DNA from: Rhizomicrobium sp.
Lineage (GTDB): Bacteria > Pseudomonadota > Alphaproteobacteria > Micropepsales > Micropepsaceae
DNA length: 64,000 nt
NCBI GenBank assembly: GCA_037200385.1
Contig: JBBCGL010000001.1
Span: 2,108,001 to 2,172,000 of the forward strand
Reading direction: 5' to 3'
The notes below the pieces were generated by a model. That model was not told the DNA's origin and did not search any database. It was given only the letters and a program-made list of their open reading frames with translations. The position numbers and the translations under genes were made by a program. Positions 15,890 to 28,956 of this stretch are shown in pieces; the first letter of the stretch is position 1; every line of letters starts with the position of its first letter.

Positions 15890-16900
15890 ATGCGAAGAGA
15901 TCAAAGAACACCTGCCGGCGCCATCCATCGCCTGACGCTCGACAGCACAGTCCTCAAGGCCAACATGCTGGGCGACCCCACCCGGCGCGAGATCGACGTC
16001 TACGTCCCGCACGGCCATGACGGTCGGGGCCTGCCGCTCCTGGTCGACGTCGTCGGCTTCACTGCCGGCGGACCGGTCCATGTCAACTGGAAGAATTTCG
16101 GCGAGAACCTTCCCGAGCGCCTCGACCGCCTGATCGCGGCGGGCGCCATGCCGCCCTGCGTCGTCGCCTTTCCGGACTGCTTCACCAAGCTGGGCGGCAA
16201 CCAGTATGTGAACTCCATCGCCATGGGCCGCTGGGACGATTTCCTGCTGCAGGAAGCCGCGCCGTTCGTCGAAAGTGAATTCGGCTGCGGCGGCAACGGC
16301 CGGCGCGGCCTGTTCGGCAAGTCGAGCGGCGGCTATGGCGCGATGGTGCATGCCCTGCTCCATCCCGATTTCTGGAGCGCCGCCGCGGTCCATTCCGGCG
16401 ACATGGGTTTCCAGCTGCTCTACGGCCACGAATTCGTGCCGGTGCTGCGCGAACTGACCAAGCTCGGCTTCGACACGGGCGCCTGGGTCGACAAATTCTG
16501 GGAGGCGAAGAAGACCAGGGACAGCGACGTCCACATCCTCATGATCCTCGCCCAGGCCGCGAGCTTCGACCCCGATCCGGCGGCGCGTTACGGCCTGCGC
16601 CTGCCCGTCACGCACGACACCTGCGAAGTCATTCCGGAACGCTGGGCCAACTGGCTCAAATGGGATCCGCTGACGCTGGTCGAGCAGCATGGCCCGGGCC
16701 TGAAGAAGCTCAAGGCGCTCTACATCGATTGCGGCGACGTCGATCAGTACAACCTCGTCTATGGCGCGCGTCGGATGCACAAGCGGCTGGACGCGATGGG
16801 CGTGGCGCACACCTACGAAGAGTTTCCCGACAATCACTCCTCGGTGGACTACCGGATGGATGTGAGCCTGCCGATATTGGCGAAGGCGTTGGCGACATAG
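15890..16900 (+). CDS. Putative esterase (alpha/beta hydrolase, esterase D/Fes-like)
   Basis: A 336-residue serine hydrolase. The nucleophile elbow is GKSSGG with Ser145. A likely acid is Asp in YIDCGDVDQYN and the base is His in FPDNHSSVDYR near the C-terminus, the usual order. There is no signal peptide, so it is cytoplasmic. I use the ATG at 15890 because an earlier in-frame start (15824) would translate the palindromic repeat; GAGG lies just upstream. It is the first chromosomal gene after the mobile element and is convergent with ligA across repeat copy B. The substrate cannot be deduced. Confidence 0.75.
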   Translation: MRRDQRTPAGAIHRLTLDSTVLKANMLGDPTRREIDVYVPHGHDGRGLPLLVDVVGFTAGGPVHVNWKNFGENLPERLDRLIAAGAMPPCVVAFPDCFTKLGGNQYVNSIAMGRWDDFLLQEAAPFVESEFGCGGNGRRGLFGKSSGGYGAMVHALLHPDFWSAAAVHSGDMGFQLLYGHEFVPVLRELTKLGFDTGAWVDKFWEAKKTRDSDVHILMILAQAASFDPDPAARYGLRLPVTHDTCEVIPERWANWLKWDPLTLVEQHGPGLKKLKALYIDCGDVDQYNLVYGARRMHKRLDAMGVAHTYEEFPDNHSSVDYRMDVSLPILAKALAT

Positions 16901-16908
16901 CATCGCTT

Positions 16909-17038
16909 GTCATCCCCGGCTGAGCGATGCGTCAGCATCGCGAAGGGAAGGGGACCCAGGCAGCAAATACGGTGACGGTGGTGGGCGCCTGGGTCCCCTT
17001 CCCCTCACGCCCCTGCGCGGCGTTCGGCCGGGGATGAC
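16909..17038. repeat. Palindromic interspersed repeat, copy B (130 bp)
   Basis: Same family as copy A: GTCATCCCCGGC and GCCGGGGATGAC ends and internal GGGGACCCAGGC/GCCTGGGTCCCC arms. It fills the gap between two convergent genes (esterase and ligA) and could act as a bidirectional terminator. Identity with copy A continues a few bases past the right end (AGCGGAGTT). Confidence 0.85.
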
Positions 17039-17045
17039 AGCGGAG

Positions 17046-20899
<3,854 letters not shown>

Positions 20900-20909
20900 C
20901 GGCTCAGCC

Positions 20910-21776
20910 TTAGAGAATCCGCCCGAAAGTCTTGCTCAGCCAGGAGCCTTCGTCCATCTCCGGCTGCATGCCGTGTTCGGTCAGGAGCTTGTAGGCGTCC
21001 TGGTACCACGGGCTGCCGGGATAGTTGGCGCCCAGCACCGCCGCCGCCGATTTCGCCTCATTATAGAGTCCGAGCGCGTAATAGGCCTCGGTCAGGCGTT
21101 CCAGCGCCTCGGCGATCTGCGACGTCTTCTGATACTGCTCCACCACGACGCGGAAGCGGTTGATGGCACCGATATAATCCTGCGAACGCAGGTAGTAGCG
21201 GCCGACCGCCATCTCCTTGCCGGCCAGATGATCGAGCGTCAGGTCGATCTTCAGGGTCGCGTCGCGGGCATATTCGGTGTCGGGAAAGCGCTGCACGACG
21301 TCCTGCAGCGCGGTCAGCGCGTCTTCGGTGTTGGACTGGTCGCGGCCGACGTCGACAATCTGCTCATAGAGCGAGATCGCCTTGAGGTAGAAGGCGTAAG
21401 CCACTTCCTTGCTGCCCGGATGGAGCTGGATGTAGGAATCGGCGCTTGAAATGGCTTCGGTGTAGTGGTTGGCCTTGTAGTAGCAATAGGCCGACATCAG
21501 CATCGCGCGGCGGGCCCAGATCGAATAGGGATGCTGGCGCTCGACCTCGTCGAACTGCTTGCCGGCCCCGACCCAGTCTTCCTGCCGGATTTTCTTCCAG
21601 GCGTCGTTGTAGATCTGGTCGACCGGGCGCTCGACATATTCCGGCGGCTTGTCCGCATCGGCGCCCCGGCCGGTGAGGCTGTTGAGCGTGTCGCAGCCGG
21701 ACAGGCCGGCGCCCGCCACGGCAAGCAGCAGGGCCAGACCCACATTGCGGGCAGGTTTGAGAACTCGAAGCGCCAT
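20910..21776 (-). CDS. bamD: Outer-membrane assembly lipoprotein BamD
   Basis: A 288-residue lipoprotein of the BAM complex that folds outer-membrane proteins. The signal peptide ends in a lipobox GLSGC with Cys28 as the acylated residue. The mature protein consists of TPR-like helical repeats (for example YKANHYTEAISSADSYIQLH). It is 10 bases upstream of recN and 134 bases downstream of lpxC, the usual alphaproteobacterial neighbourhood. Confidence 0.95.
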   Translation of the reverse strand: MALRVLKPARNVGLALLLAVAGAGLSGCDTLNSLTGRGADADKPPEYVERPVDQIYNDAWKKIRQEDWVGAGKQFDEVERQHPYSIWARRAMLMSAYCYYKANHYTEAISSADSYIQLHPGSKEVAYAFYLKAISLYEQIVDVGRDQSNTEDALTALQDVVQRFPDTEYARDATLKIDLTLDHLAGKEMAVGRYYLRSQDYIGAINRFRVVVEQYQKTSQIAEALERLTEAYYALGLYNEAKSAAAVLGANYPGSPWYQDAYKLLTEHGMQPEMDEGSWLSKTFGRIL

Positions 21777-21910
21777 CGAAAAGCTTACCCGTCCGCTCGT
21801 TTTTCGTGTGGGACCAAGCTCTTATGCCATTCGCGGCAAGGCGCGGTCCAGCCCAATCCGGGCCAAAGTTAAGACCCGCGACGGCGGCTTATAGCATGGC
21901 TTGCCGGCCT

Positions 21911-22768
21911 TTAGCCTAAATCCACCGTCACATAATTGGCCGGATCGGCGAACAAGGCCCGCAGGACGGCATTGTTGGTGCTGTGGCCGGACTTGACCCC
22001 TTCGAACCGGGCGATCAGCGGACCGCCGGCCAGCGCCATGTCGCCGATGGCGTCCAGGATCTTGTGGCGGACGAATTCGTCGGGGAAGCGCATCAGGTCC
22101 TTGTTGAGGACCTCGTCGCCCTGGATCGCCAGCGTGTTCTCCAGAGATGCGCCGCGGCCCAGACCCATCTTGTTGAGATATTCGAGCTCATGCATGAACC
22201 CGAAGGTGCGGGCCGGAGCGATGTCGCGGGCGAAGGCGGCGCGCGACAACTCCGTGCGGAACACCTGCCGGCCGATCGCCTTGGTGTTGGAATAGTCGAG
22301 TTCGTAGGAATATTCCGGCGTCTCGGCCGGGCTCAGCCGGATATGCGCGTCCTTGATCGTGACCTCGACCGGCCGCGTCACCTTGATGGCGCGCCGGACA
22401 CCCGGCTGCTCCTTCGTCCCGGCCGCATCCAGCAGATTCAGGTAGCTGAGCGCGTCGCCGTCGAGGATCGGCGGCTCGGCGCCGTCGAGCGTCACCAGCA
22501 GGTCGTCGATGCCGGCGCCCGCGACGGCCGCCATCAGATGCTCGATCACGCCGATCTTGACGTCGCCACGGGCGATCACCGTGCCCAGATTGGTCTCGGT
22601 CACGGCATCGTAGTGCGCGGGGATTTCGGCGCCGCCCTTGTCGCTGCGGCGAAACACGATGCCAAAGCCCGAAGCGGCCGGCGACAGGGTCATATGCATG
22701 AGACCGCCGGCATGAAGTGCCACGCCTTCAGTCCGGATTTCGCGCGCGAGCGTCCTACGGGTTGTCAT
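21911..22768 (-). CDS. lpxC: UDP-3-O-acyl-N-acetylglucosamine deacetylase
   Basis: A 285-residue zinc enzyme that catalyses the committed step of lipid A synthesis. Conserved residues are visible: Glu76-His77 (IEHLMA), His235 and Asp239 in HKILDAIGD, and His262 in KSGHSTNNAVL. The ATG at 22768 is used because MTTRRTL starts the family's first beta-strand; longer in-frame starts lack similarity. It stands between bamD and, across a plus-strand island, ftsZ. In most relatives lpxC directly follows ftsZ, so that island is an insertion. Confidence 0.96.
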   Translation of the reverse strand: MTTRRTLAREIRTEGVALHAGGLMHMTLSPAASGFGIVFRRSDKGGAEIPAHYDAVTETNLGTVIARGDVKIGVIEHLMAAVAGAGIDDLLVTLDGAEPPILDGDALSYLNLLDAAGTKEQPGVRRAIKVTRPVEVTIKDAHIRLSPAETPEYSYELDYSNTKAIGRQVFRTELSRAAFARDIAPARTFGFMHELEYLNKMGLGRGASLENTLAIQGDEVLNKDLMRFPDEFVRHKILDAIGDMALAGGPLIARFEGVKSGHSTNNAVLRALFADPANYVTVDLG

Positions 22769-22879
22769 GGGCGCAATATAGAGCCTTTCGGCGCGAATGA
22801 AATCCGCGGCGAGCCGGCAAAGCCATGCTGAACAAGAGCTTAAACGGAACGCCGTGCGATCGTCGCACGTTGTAATTCC

Positions 22880-23077
22880 ATGGCGAGGCTGGATATATCG
22901 AAGGCTGGAGAGCTCCGCGCGATCGCGGAGCGGTTCCGCCGTCGCGCGGCGGAGATGACGCTGCTCAACTATATCGACCTGATGCAGCGCACAGCGGAGC
23001 AGCTGGAAGCCGAGGCGTCCGATTTGGAACGCTGCGAGCCCGTGCGGCCCGGGCGGCACCTGGATATCGTCGTATAG
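22880..23077 (+). CDS. Small hypothetical helical protein
   Basis: A 65-residue protein made of charged amphipathic helices (ELRAIAERFRRRAAEMTLL, then LMQRTAEQLEAEASDL). It starts with ATG 11 bases after a GTGCGA/TCGCAC hairpin (22854-22868); no strong ribosome-binding site is visible. The reading frame shows typical third-position GC. Family unknown. It could be a leader gene of the two-gene motor island that follows or an independent small protein. Confidence 0.5.
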   Translation: MARLDISKAGELRAIAERFRRRAAEMTLLNYIDLMQRTAEQLEAEASDLERCEPVRPGRHLDIVV

Positions 23078-23176
23078 CTACCCAAGCCGGGTTGTATTCC
23101 GCGGACGGTTCAACTTATGGACAGCGGTCTGGGCTGATGGTAAATACTCTCTCAATGGGCAGTATTGTTGGGGGAC

Positions 23177-24256
23177 ATGGGGTATTCAGATCTCGAAAAT
23201 GACGCAGGGAAATCAAGTAATCGTGCAGATACAGAAAAGCAGCACTATTTAAGCGAGGAATACTTACTGGATGACAGGCATATCCTGTCAGTTCATCGAA
23301 TTTATTTCCTCCGGCCGTTTCTTATCTGCTCGGCTCTGGTAGCCGTTATCTGGTTCTGGCGCACGCGGCAGCTCGAACATACGATCTTCGCGTCTTATGA
23401 GTGGCGCGACTTCTGGAATGCGGCAGGTGCCATATTCTGGGAAGGGGGTGGGCTGTCCGTCATTGTGACGGCCTTGGCCTTCGGCGTCTTGTGGCGGTTC
23501 TGGCGTCAGTTCGGAATCTATCTTTGCGCTACGCGGCCTCATCCCAACAAAACGCCGCTGATAGGCAAGCGCGATCTGCGCGCCATTGCTGCAATTCACG
23601 AACCGCCGGGCGACATCTTCACGCTGGTCGGCGTTGCGTTCACTTTTGTCGGACTGGCCCTCGGGTTGGTCACGCTCTCGACCGATACAATCCGGCAAGC
23701 CGTGATCGGCGCCGACGACCCCAGCGAACTCGGCGTGATGATCGTGACGTCCGCGGTGGTCTTCGGTTCGAGCTTGGCAGTGGGCCTGATCGCCAGCCTC
23801 AACGGCATCATGCTGGCCGTCGCGGCTCGTCAACTTACCGCGAAATTCGGCATGCCGGTGAAATCGCCAGCCGATCTCTCGAGAGACTTCGAACATATGG
23901 CGAAGAACATCGCGACCATGCAAGTCCAGCTCGACGCCATCGCCGCGGAGGATGCCGAAGTCTCCGACATGATCGACCGGAAATTGGCTGCCATCATCCA
24001 CAAGAACGGCGCCGAATTCGAACAGGCGATTCGCAATGAGCTCGACAGCGACGATCTTTCCGCCGGACCGGAATCGGCGGAAGCGCTGGAAGAGAAGATC
24101 AGAGCCTTGTCGAAAATCCGGACAAAGGTCTTGCGCACGATCAGGGCAGAATTCTGGAAGGGCCGCGAAAAGCCGACTCAGGAAAAAAAGTCCATGGTAA
24201 AAGCCAAGAGCGATGGAGCCGGCAAGCGCAACGCAGCCGACGAGCCGACCTCGTGA
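23177..24256 (+). CDS. MotA/ExbB/ZorA-like proton-channel subunit
   Basis: A 359-residue inner-membrane protein with four helices at about 44-61, 91-108, 148-167 and 187-212 and a ~150-residue cytoplasmic charged tail. TM3 (FTLVGVAFTFVGLALGL) and TM4 (VTSAVVFGSSLAVGLIASL) have the pattern of the MotA/TolQ/ExbB superfamily and most resemble ZorA-type proteins. In the family, a pentamer of this subunit surrounds a MotB-like dimer and conducts ions. The ATG at 23177 lies very close to GGGGGA; the in-frame TTG at 23165 is an alternative. It overlaps the next gene (GTGA). Confidence 0.7.
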   Translation: MGYSDLENDAGKSSNRADTEKQHYLSEEYLLDDRHILSVHRIYFLRPFLICSALVAVIWFWRTRQLEHTIFASYEWRDFWNAAGAIFWEGGGLSVIVTALAFGVLWRFWRQFGIYLCATRPHPNKTPLIGKRDLRAIAAIHEPPGDIFTLVGVAFTFVGLALGLVTLSTDTIRQAVIGADDPSELGVMIVTSAVVFGSSLAVGLIASLNGIMLAVAARQLTAKFGMPVKSPADLSRDFEHMAKNIATMQVQLDAIAAEDAEVSDMIDRKLAAIIHKNGAEFEQAIRNELDSDDLSAGPESAEALEEKIRALSKIRTKVLRTIRAEFWKGREKPTQEKKSMVKAKSDGAGKRNAADEPTS

Positions 24257-25086
24257 TTCGCCAGCCCCTGAATATCTGGCGCATCTATATGGATTTGCTC
24301 GCGAACTTCATGGGGCTGGTTGCGCTCGGCGGCGCGGGACTGATCATGATTGGAGGCGCTGTGATCCATGCCTCGTTGGGGGTTGCCACGTTTCCCGCCC
24401 GATGCGGCAGGGATCCCGGCATGCTCGCGTTCGCGCGACCCACACCGGAAAGAACCAGCACCGTAAATGTTCCGAACTGTCAGATCGACGCGCAGTACCC
24501 GGACATTCAATATGCGACAGCACAGACGACGATCGGGACCGACAACAAGGGCCTCGTCGCGCTATGCACGGACCTGAAGGACCTGGTGCAGATCGCGCGC
24601 GCAAATCGATCTTCGGTCCTTTTGGAGGTCGTTGGCCACACCAGCGGCGAATATTCCAACTTCGAAAACTGCGCCATGACTGCGGCGCCGCGGGCCGGCC
24701 GCGCCCGCAGCAGAAAAAAAAGCCCTTTCACAGCAGCCGATCTGGAGGGTTACTACAAAGTGCAAAGCACACTCACTCCGCACGCGATATCGCAGATTGA
24801 GGTGAATGGCTTCGATCGCTATATCTGCAATGCCCTCATTGCCTATGAACGCGCGGACAATATCGTCAGGCAATGCTCGGCGACGGCTCCGTCCGACGAA
24901 CAGGACATCCAGCGCTTCGTGACGATGGCCGCCGAGCCGCACGGCGCGCGATCCGGAAACGCCGAATTTTGTTCGCAAGCATCGCGAGCCGCAAAGGAGC
25001 ATTGCCGGCGTACCGTCACCTTACGCCTGCGCCTGTTGCCGCCAACGAAGCCCACGCCAAAAGCGCAGCCTTCGTCCGCCACCTGA
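24253..25086 (+). CDS. MotB/OmpA/ZorB-like stator partner
   Basis: A 277-residue protein starting at GTG overlapping the previous stop. A single N-terminal membrane helix (~13-37) begins YMDLLANFMGL. Asp14 sits where MotB, TolR and ZorB keep their essential proton-carrying aspartate. The periplasmic part has OmpA-like peptidoglycan-binding features: LLEVVGHTSG, then NALIAYERADNIV, and RRTVTLRL near the end. With the upstream gene it forms a complete two-component ion-driven motor. A long, cysteine-bearing insert separates the OmpA motifs. It ends 42 bases before the convergent ftsZ stop. Confidence 0.7.
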   Translation: MIRQPLNIWRIYMDLLANFMGLVALGGAGLIMIGGAVIHASLGVATFPARCGRDPGMLAFARPTPERTSTVNVPNCQIDAQYPDIQYATAQTTIGTDNKGLVALCTDLKDLVQIARANRSSVLLEVVGHTSGEYSNFENCAMTAAPRAGRARSRKKSPFTAADLEGYYKVQSTLTPHAISQIEVNGFDRYICNALIAYERADNIVRQCSATAPSDEQDIQRFVTMAAEPHGARSGNAEFCSQASRAAKEHCRRTVTLRLRLLPPTKPTPKAQPSSAT

Positions 25087-25090
25087 CGAA

Positions 25091-25118
25091 GCCGCGCCGG
25101 AATCCTGGCCGGCGCGGC
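25091..25118. terminator. Bidirectional hairpin between the motor pair and ftsZ
   Basis: A perfect 10-bp inverted repeat GCCGCGCCGG / CCGGCGCGGC with an 8-base loop lies in the 41-bp gap between convergent stops. It has no strong T-run on either side but is well placed to terminate both transcripts. Confidence 0.65.
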
Positions 25119-25127
25119 CCGGAGCCT

Positions 25128-26663
25128 TCAGTTCGACTGCCGCCGCAGGAAGGCGGGGATTTCGAACTGCTCGTCGCGCTTGTGGTCCGGGAACAGGTCG
25201 TCGGCGAGCGACGGAGCGGCCTTCGGAGCGTCCTGCTGCGGCTGGCGGGCCACGATGGGCTGCGCCGTCGCGCGCGGCGCCGGGCGCTGCTGCAGCGGCT
25301 CGATGCGCGGCTCGTCCTTTTTCTTGCGGCCGAAAAGTCCGAACAGCTTCTTTTCCGGTTCCGGCGCGATCGGCTGCGGACGCATCGGCTCGATGCGCGG
25401 GATCGGCGCGCTGCGGACGGCCGCGACGGCCGGCATCGGCGGGATGTCGTCCTCGATCGCCGGCGCTTCCTCGCCGCCGAGGATCATCTCTTCGGCGGGC
25501 GACACCGGGCGGACCGGCAGCTGGGCGCCGAGCTCGTCGGCCAGCGCCTCGTGCTGGCGATGAACGGCATTGGTCACGCCCATCGCGACGGCCGGACGCG
25601 GCTCGATCCTGGGCTCCGGCTTGGCGGGTTCAGGCTTCAGGGCGACCGGCTTGATGTGCGGACGCAGCGGCTGGACCTTTTCCGGCATGCGCAGCTGTTC
25701 CGCATCGATTCCCGTGGCGACCACGGAGACGCGGATGCGGCCTTCCATGTCGTCGAGGATCGTGTTGCCGAAGATGATGTTGGCGTCGGGATCGACCTCG
25801 GCGCGGATGCGGTTCGCGGCCTGCTCGACCTCGAACAGCATGAGGTCCGGACCGCCGGTGATATTGATGAGCACGCCGCGGGCGCCCTTCATCGACACAT
25901 CGTCCAGCAACGGGTTGGAGATCGCCATGTCGGCGGCCTTGGAGGCACGATCCTCGCCCTCGGCCTCGCCGGTGCCCATCATCGCCTTGCCCATCTCGGA
26001 GATGACCGACTTGATGTCGGCGAAGTCGAGATTGATCAGGCCGGGCATCACGATCAGGTCGGTGACGCCGCGCACGCCGGCATGCAGCACCTCGTCGGCC
26101 ATGGCGAAGGCCTGGGCGAAGGTGGTGCGGTCGTTGGCGACCCGGAACAGGTTCTGGTTCGGGATGACGATCAGGGTGTGGACGTATTGCTGCAGCTCGG
26201 TGATGCCGCGCTCGGCCGCGCGCATGCGCTTGTCGCCCTCGAAGGCGAAGGGCTTGGTCACGACGCCGACGCAGAGGATGCCCATCTCGCGCACCGCGCG
26301 GGCGATGACCGGCGCCGCGCCGGTGCCGGTGCCGCCGCCCATGCCGGCGGTGATGAACACCATGTGGGAGCCGGCGAGCTGCTCCATGATCTCGTCCATC
26401 GACTCTTCCGCGCCGGCCCGGCCGACATCGGGCGAGGCGCCGGCGCCGAGACCTTCGGTGGTCTTGTGGCCGAGCTGGATGCGCCGTTCGGCCCGGGACT
26501 GGGCCAGGGCCTGCGCGTCGGTGTTGGCGACGAGGAATTCGACGCCTTCGAGTTTGGACGCGATCATGTTGTTGACCGCATTGCCGCCGGCGCCGCCGAC
26601 GCCGAGCACGGTGATTCGCGGACGCAATTCCGTAAGTTCGGGCGCCTTAAGGTTGATCGCCAT
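25128..26663 (-). CDS. ftsZ: Cell-division tubulin homologue FtsZ
   Basis: A 511-residue GTPase that polymerises into the Z-ring. The tubulin signature GGGTGTG is at 109-115 and the nucleotide-binding loop [10 protein letters not shown] is at 21-30. After the globular domain (~320) comes the long Pro/Ala/Arg-rich linker typical of Alphaproteobacteria. It ends in the conserved C-terminal peptide FEIPAFLRR that binds FtsA and other partners. It is the last gene of the dcw run, 77 bases after ftsA. Confidence 0.98.
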   Translation of the reverse strand: MAINLKAPELTELRPRITVLGVGGAGGNAVNNMIASKLEGVEFLVANTDAQALAQSRAERRIQLGHKTTEGLGAGASPDVGRAGAEESMDEIMEQLAGSHMVFITAGMGGGTGTGAAPVIARAVREMGILCVGVVTKPFAFEGDKRMRAAERGITELQQYVHTLIVIPNQNLFRVANDRTTFAQAFAMADEVLHAGVRGVTDLIVMPGLINLDFADIKSVISEMGKAMMGTGEAEGEDRASKAADMAISNPLLDDVSMKGARGVLINITGGPDLMLFEVEQAANRIRAEVDPDANIIFGNTILDDMEGRIRVSVVATGIDAEQLRMPEKVQPLRPHIKPVALKPEPAKPEPRIEPRPAVAMGVTNAVHRQHEALADELGAQLPVRPVSPAEEMILGGEEAPAIEDDIPPMPAVAAVRSAPIPRIEPMRPQPIAPEPEKKLFGLFGRKKKDEPRIEPLQQRPAPRATAQPIVARQPQQDAPKAAPSLADDLFPDHKRDEQFEIPAFLRRQSN

Positions 26664-26740
26664 ATCGCTCTCCTTGGCTGTTTTTCGTCATGACCACGTC
26701 ACACCCAGTCGCCCAACTGATTCGCATTGTTATTGTTGAA

Positions 26741-28021
26741 TCATCCGAACAGCCCACCGGTCAACCGGCCAAGCCATCCGGACGCCTTTGTTTCCGGCGT
26801 TTCATGCGCACGTTCTGGGTTCAGGACCTCGGGCGGCAACGTCGCGCCCGCCATGAGAAGACCGACCGCCGTCGCGTAGTCGGGACCGAGCGACGCGGCG
26901 GGAAGGCCGGGGAAGCTTTGCGGGCGGCCGATGCGCACCTGCTTGTTGAGGATGCGGCCCGCGAGCTCGCGCGTGCCGGCGAGCTGGCAGGCGCCGCCCG
27001 TCAGCACGGCGCGACGGCCGGCGGCCACGTCGAAGCCGCTGGCGCGCAGGCGCGATTGCACCTGGCCGAAAATCTCCTCCAGGCGGGCCTGGATGATGCG
27101 GGTGAGCATCGAACGCGGCACGCGCATCGCGCTGTCCTCGCCCTCCTCGCCCATCTGGGCCAGCGGAATGACGTCGGCGCCGGCCTCCATGTCGCCCAGG
27201 GCCGCACCGTACAGCGTCTTGGCGCGCTCCGCCGCGGAGATCGGTGCGGCGAGCATGCGGGCGAGGTCGGCCGTGACCTGCTGGCCGCCCATCGGCACGA
27301 CGTCGGCATGGACGAGATGGCCTTCGAGGAAGACCGCGATGGAGGTGACGCCGCCGCCCATGTCGATGACGGTGGCGCCGAGCTGCTTCTCGTCGTCCGT
27401 CAGAGTCGCGAGGCCGCTGGCATAGGGCGCGAACTGAGTCCCGACGACGCCCAGATGGCAGCGCTCGACCGCCAGCTTGAGGTTGTTGAGCGGCGACGGC
27501 TTGACCGCGACCGCGTGCATGGCGACGCCGATGCGCTGGCAGAACATCCCAAGCGGATTGCGCACGCCGCGCGCCTCATCGACCACATAGGTGGTCGGGG
27601 CGCTCTGGATCAGCTCATGGTCCTCGAGCAGGCAGCGCGAGCGGCCGTCGGCCAGGAGGCGGCGCAGATGGGCGTCGCTCACCAATTCGCCGTCGAGCGC
27701 CATGGCGGCGCGGCTGGTCACGCTGACCGGCTGGCCGCAATTGACCGAGATGATGACGTTCTGGATGCGCAGGTCGGCATGGTTCTCGGCCGCAGCAACC
27801 GCATCGCGGATCGATTCCTCGGCATGCTCCATGCCGATCACGGTGCCGGCGCGGATGCCCTGGCTCTCGCGCAACGCGGCGCCGACCACGCGCAAGCTCC
27901 CCGGCTCGGCGCGGCCGATCAGGCAGACGGTCTTGGACGAGCCGACATCGAGGACGGCGACCAGGCCGGCGCGATAGGCCGGCATCTCTCCTCCCGTGCG
28001 CAATTTGATCGTCTCTCCCAT
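26741..28021 (-). CDS. ftsA: Cell-division protein FtsA
   Basis: A 426-residue actin-like protein that tethers FtsZ to the membrane. The ATP-binding segments LDVGSSKTVCLIG (phosphate 1), VIDMGGGVTS (phosphate 2) and LTGGACQLAG (adenosine) are visible. The C-terminal GWLGRLTGGLFG is the amphipathic membrane-targeting helix. The ATG shares one base with the ftsQ stop (TGATG), so translation is coupled. Confidence 0.97.
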   Translation of the reverse strand: MGETIKLRTGGEMPAYRAGLVAVLDVGSSKTVCLIGRAEPGSLRVVGAALRESQGIRAGTVIGMEHAEESIRDAVAAAENHADLRIQNVIISVNCGQPVSVTSRAAMALDGELVSDAHLRRLLADGRSRCLLEDHELIQSAPTTYVVDEARGVRNPLGMFCQRIGVAMHAVAVKPSPLNNLKLAVERCHLGVVGTQFAPYASGLATLTDDEKQLGATVIDMGGGVTSIAVFLEGHLVHADVVPMGGQQVTADLARMLAAPISAAERAKTLYGAALGDMEAGADVIPLAQMGEEGEDSAMRVPRSMLTRIIQARLEEIFGQVQSRLRASGFDVAAGRRAVLTGGACQLAGTRELAGRILNKQVRIGRPQSFPGLPAASLGPDYATAVGLLMAGATLPPEVLNPERAHETPETKASGWLGRLTGGLFG

Positions 28022-28956
28022 CAGGCGGCATTCCCCTTCGGCTCGGTCTTCTTCTCGCCGCTCTTGAGCGTGAGGAAATATTGCTGCGGCGCGCGCATAT
28101 CGACGACGGTCACATCCCGTTCGAGAACGCCCTTGTCGATGATGAGATGCTCGAGCGCGTCGAGTTCTTTGCTCCAGCCGGTCTCGGGGAGCTGCACGAC
28201 GACGCCGTCGTCGAGGATCAGGTCCCAGCGGCGCTCTTCCATCCGCCGATAGGCGCGGATGCGGGCGGTAACCGCGCGATGCGTCGCCACCGCATCGACG
28301 ATATCGGCGGCATTGGAGCCGCCGGCGCCGGCGAGGATCGGCAGGCGGCGGAATTCGTCGACGCCGTCGGTGGTGATCAGGCCGCCATCACGCTCGACGA
28401 CCCAGACCTTCCGGTCCGGCGCCTGCCATACGGCAAAGGGCAGCTTCTCCACGATGCGGACCGAGATGTCGTCGGGATAGCGCCGGCGAACATCGGCATC
28501 GGCGACCCAGGGCAGCTTCTTGAGCCTCAGCCGCGCGGTCTGGACGTCGGCGCCGAAGATCGACTGGCCGGGCTCGAAGCCGAGCGCGGCGATGATCGAC
28601 TCCGCGGGGGTGCGCTGGTTGCCGGCGAGATGCACCTTGGAAATGCCGAAGCCCGCATCGTCGAGCGTCGTCGCGGTCGCGGTATCGACGGCAGCGAAGG
28701 CACGGTGGACATAGCCGCCGGCGAAGAGCGCGACGACGAAGGCGGCGAGCAGCAGAACGCCCGACAACACCAGCATGGGGCGGCGGAACAGGAGCCAGCC
28801 GGTCAGAGCGCGCCAGGCACGCGAGAGCCGCTCTGGCCGGCTGCGGCGGCCGAACGGCTTTGCCTGTGCAGGGGTCTTGCGCGACGCACGCGCGGAGCCG
28901 CGCCCGCTCTTGCTGCGGGGTTGGGCGGTCTTGCGGTCGATCTTCACCGATCGCAC
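28021..28956 (-). CDS. ftsQ: Cell-division protein FtsQ
   Basis: A 311-residue bitopic divisome protein. It has a ~60-residue basic cytoplasmic tail, one membrane helix (~65-85, [19 protein letters not shown]), a POTRA domain starting at [12 protein letters not shown], and a beta domain. I choose the GTG at 28956 because GGAGG lies 7 bases upstream inside the end of ddl, giving a 13-base overlap. It bridges FtsL/FtsB-type proteins and the synthase in the periplasm. Confidence 0.94.
   Translation of the reverse strand: MRSVKIDRKTAQPRSKSGRGSARASRKTPAQAKPFGRRSRPERLSRAWRALTGWLLFRRPMLVLSGVLLLAAFVVALFAGGYVHRAFAAVDTATATTLDDAGFGISKVHLAGNQRTPAESIIAALGFEPGQSIFGADVQTARLRLKKLPWVADADVRRRYPDDISVRIVEKLPFAVWQAPDRKVWVVERDGGLITTDGVDEFRRLPILAGAGGSNAADIVDAVATHRAVTARIRAYRRMEERRWDLILDDGVVVQLPETGWSKELDALEHLIIDKGVLERDVTVVDMRAPQQYFLTLKSGEKKTEPKGNAA

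Noticed and set aside
25570-26739. Long plus-strand frames opposite ftsZ
   Set aside because: Antisense of ftsZ with Met/Ser/Pro-rich translation, no family features.
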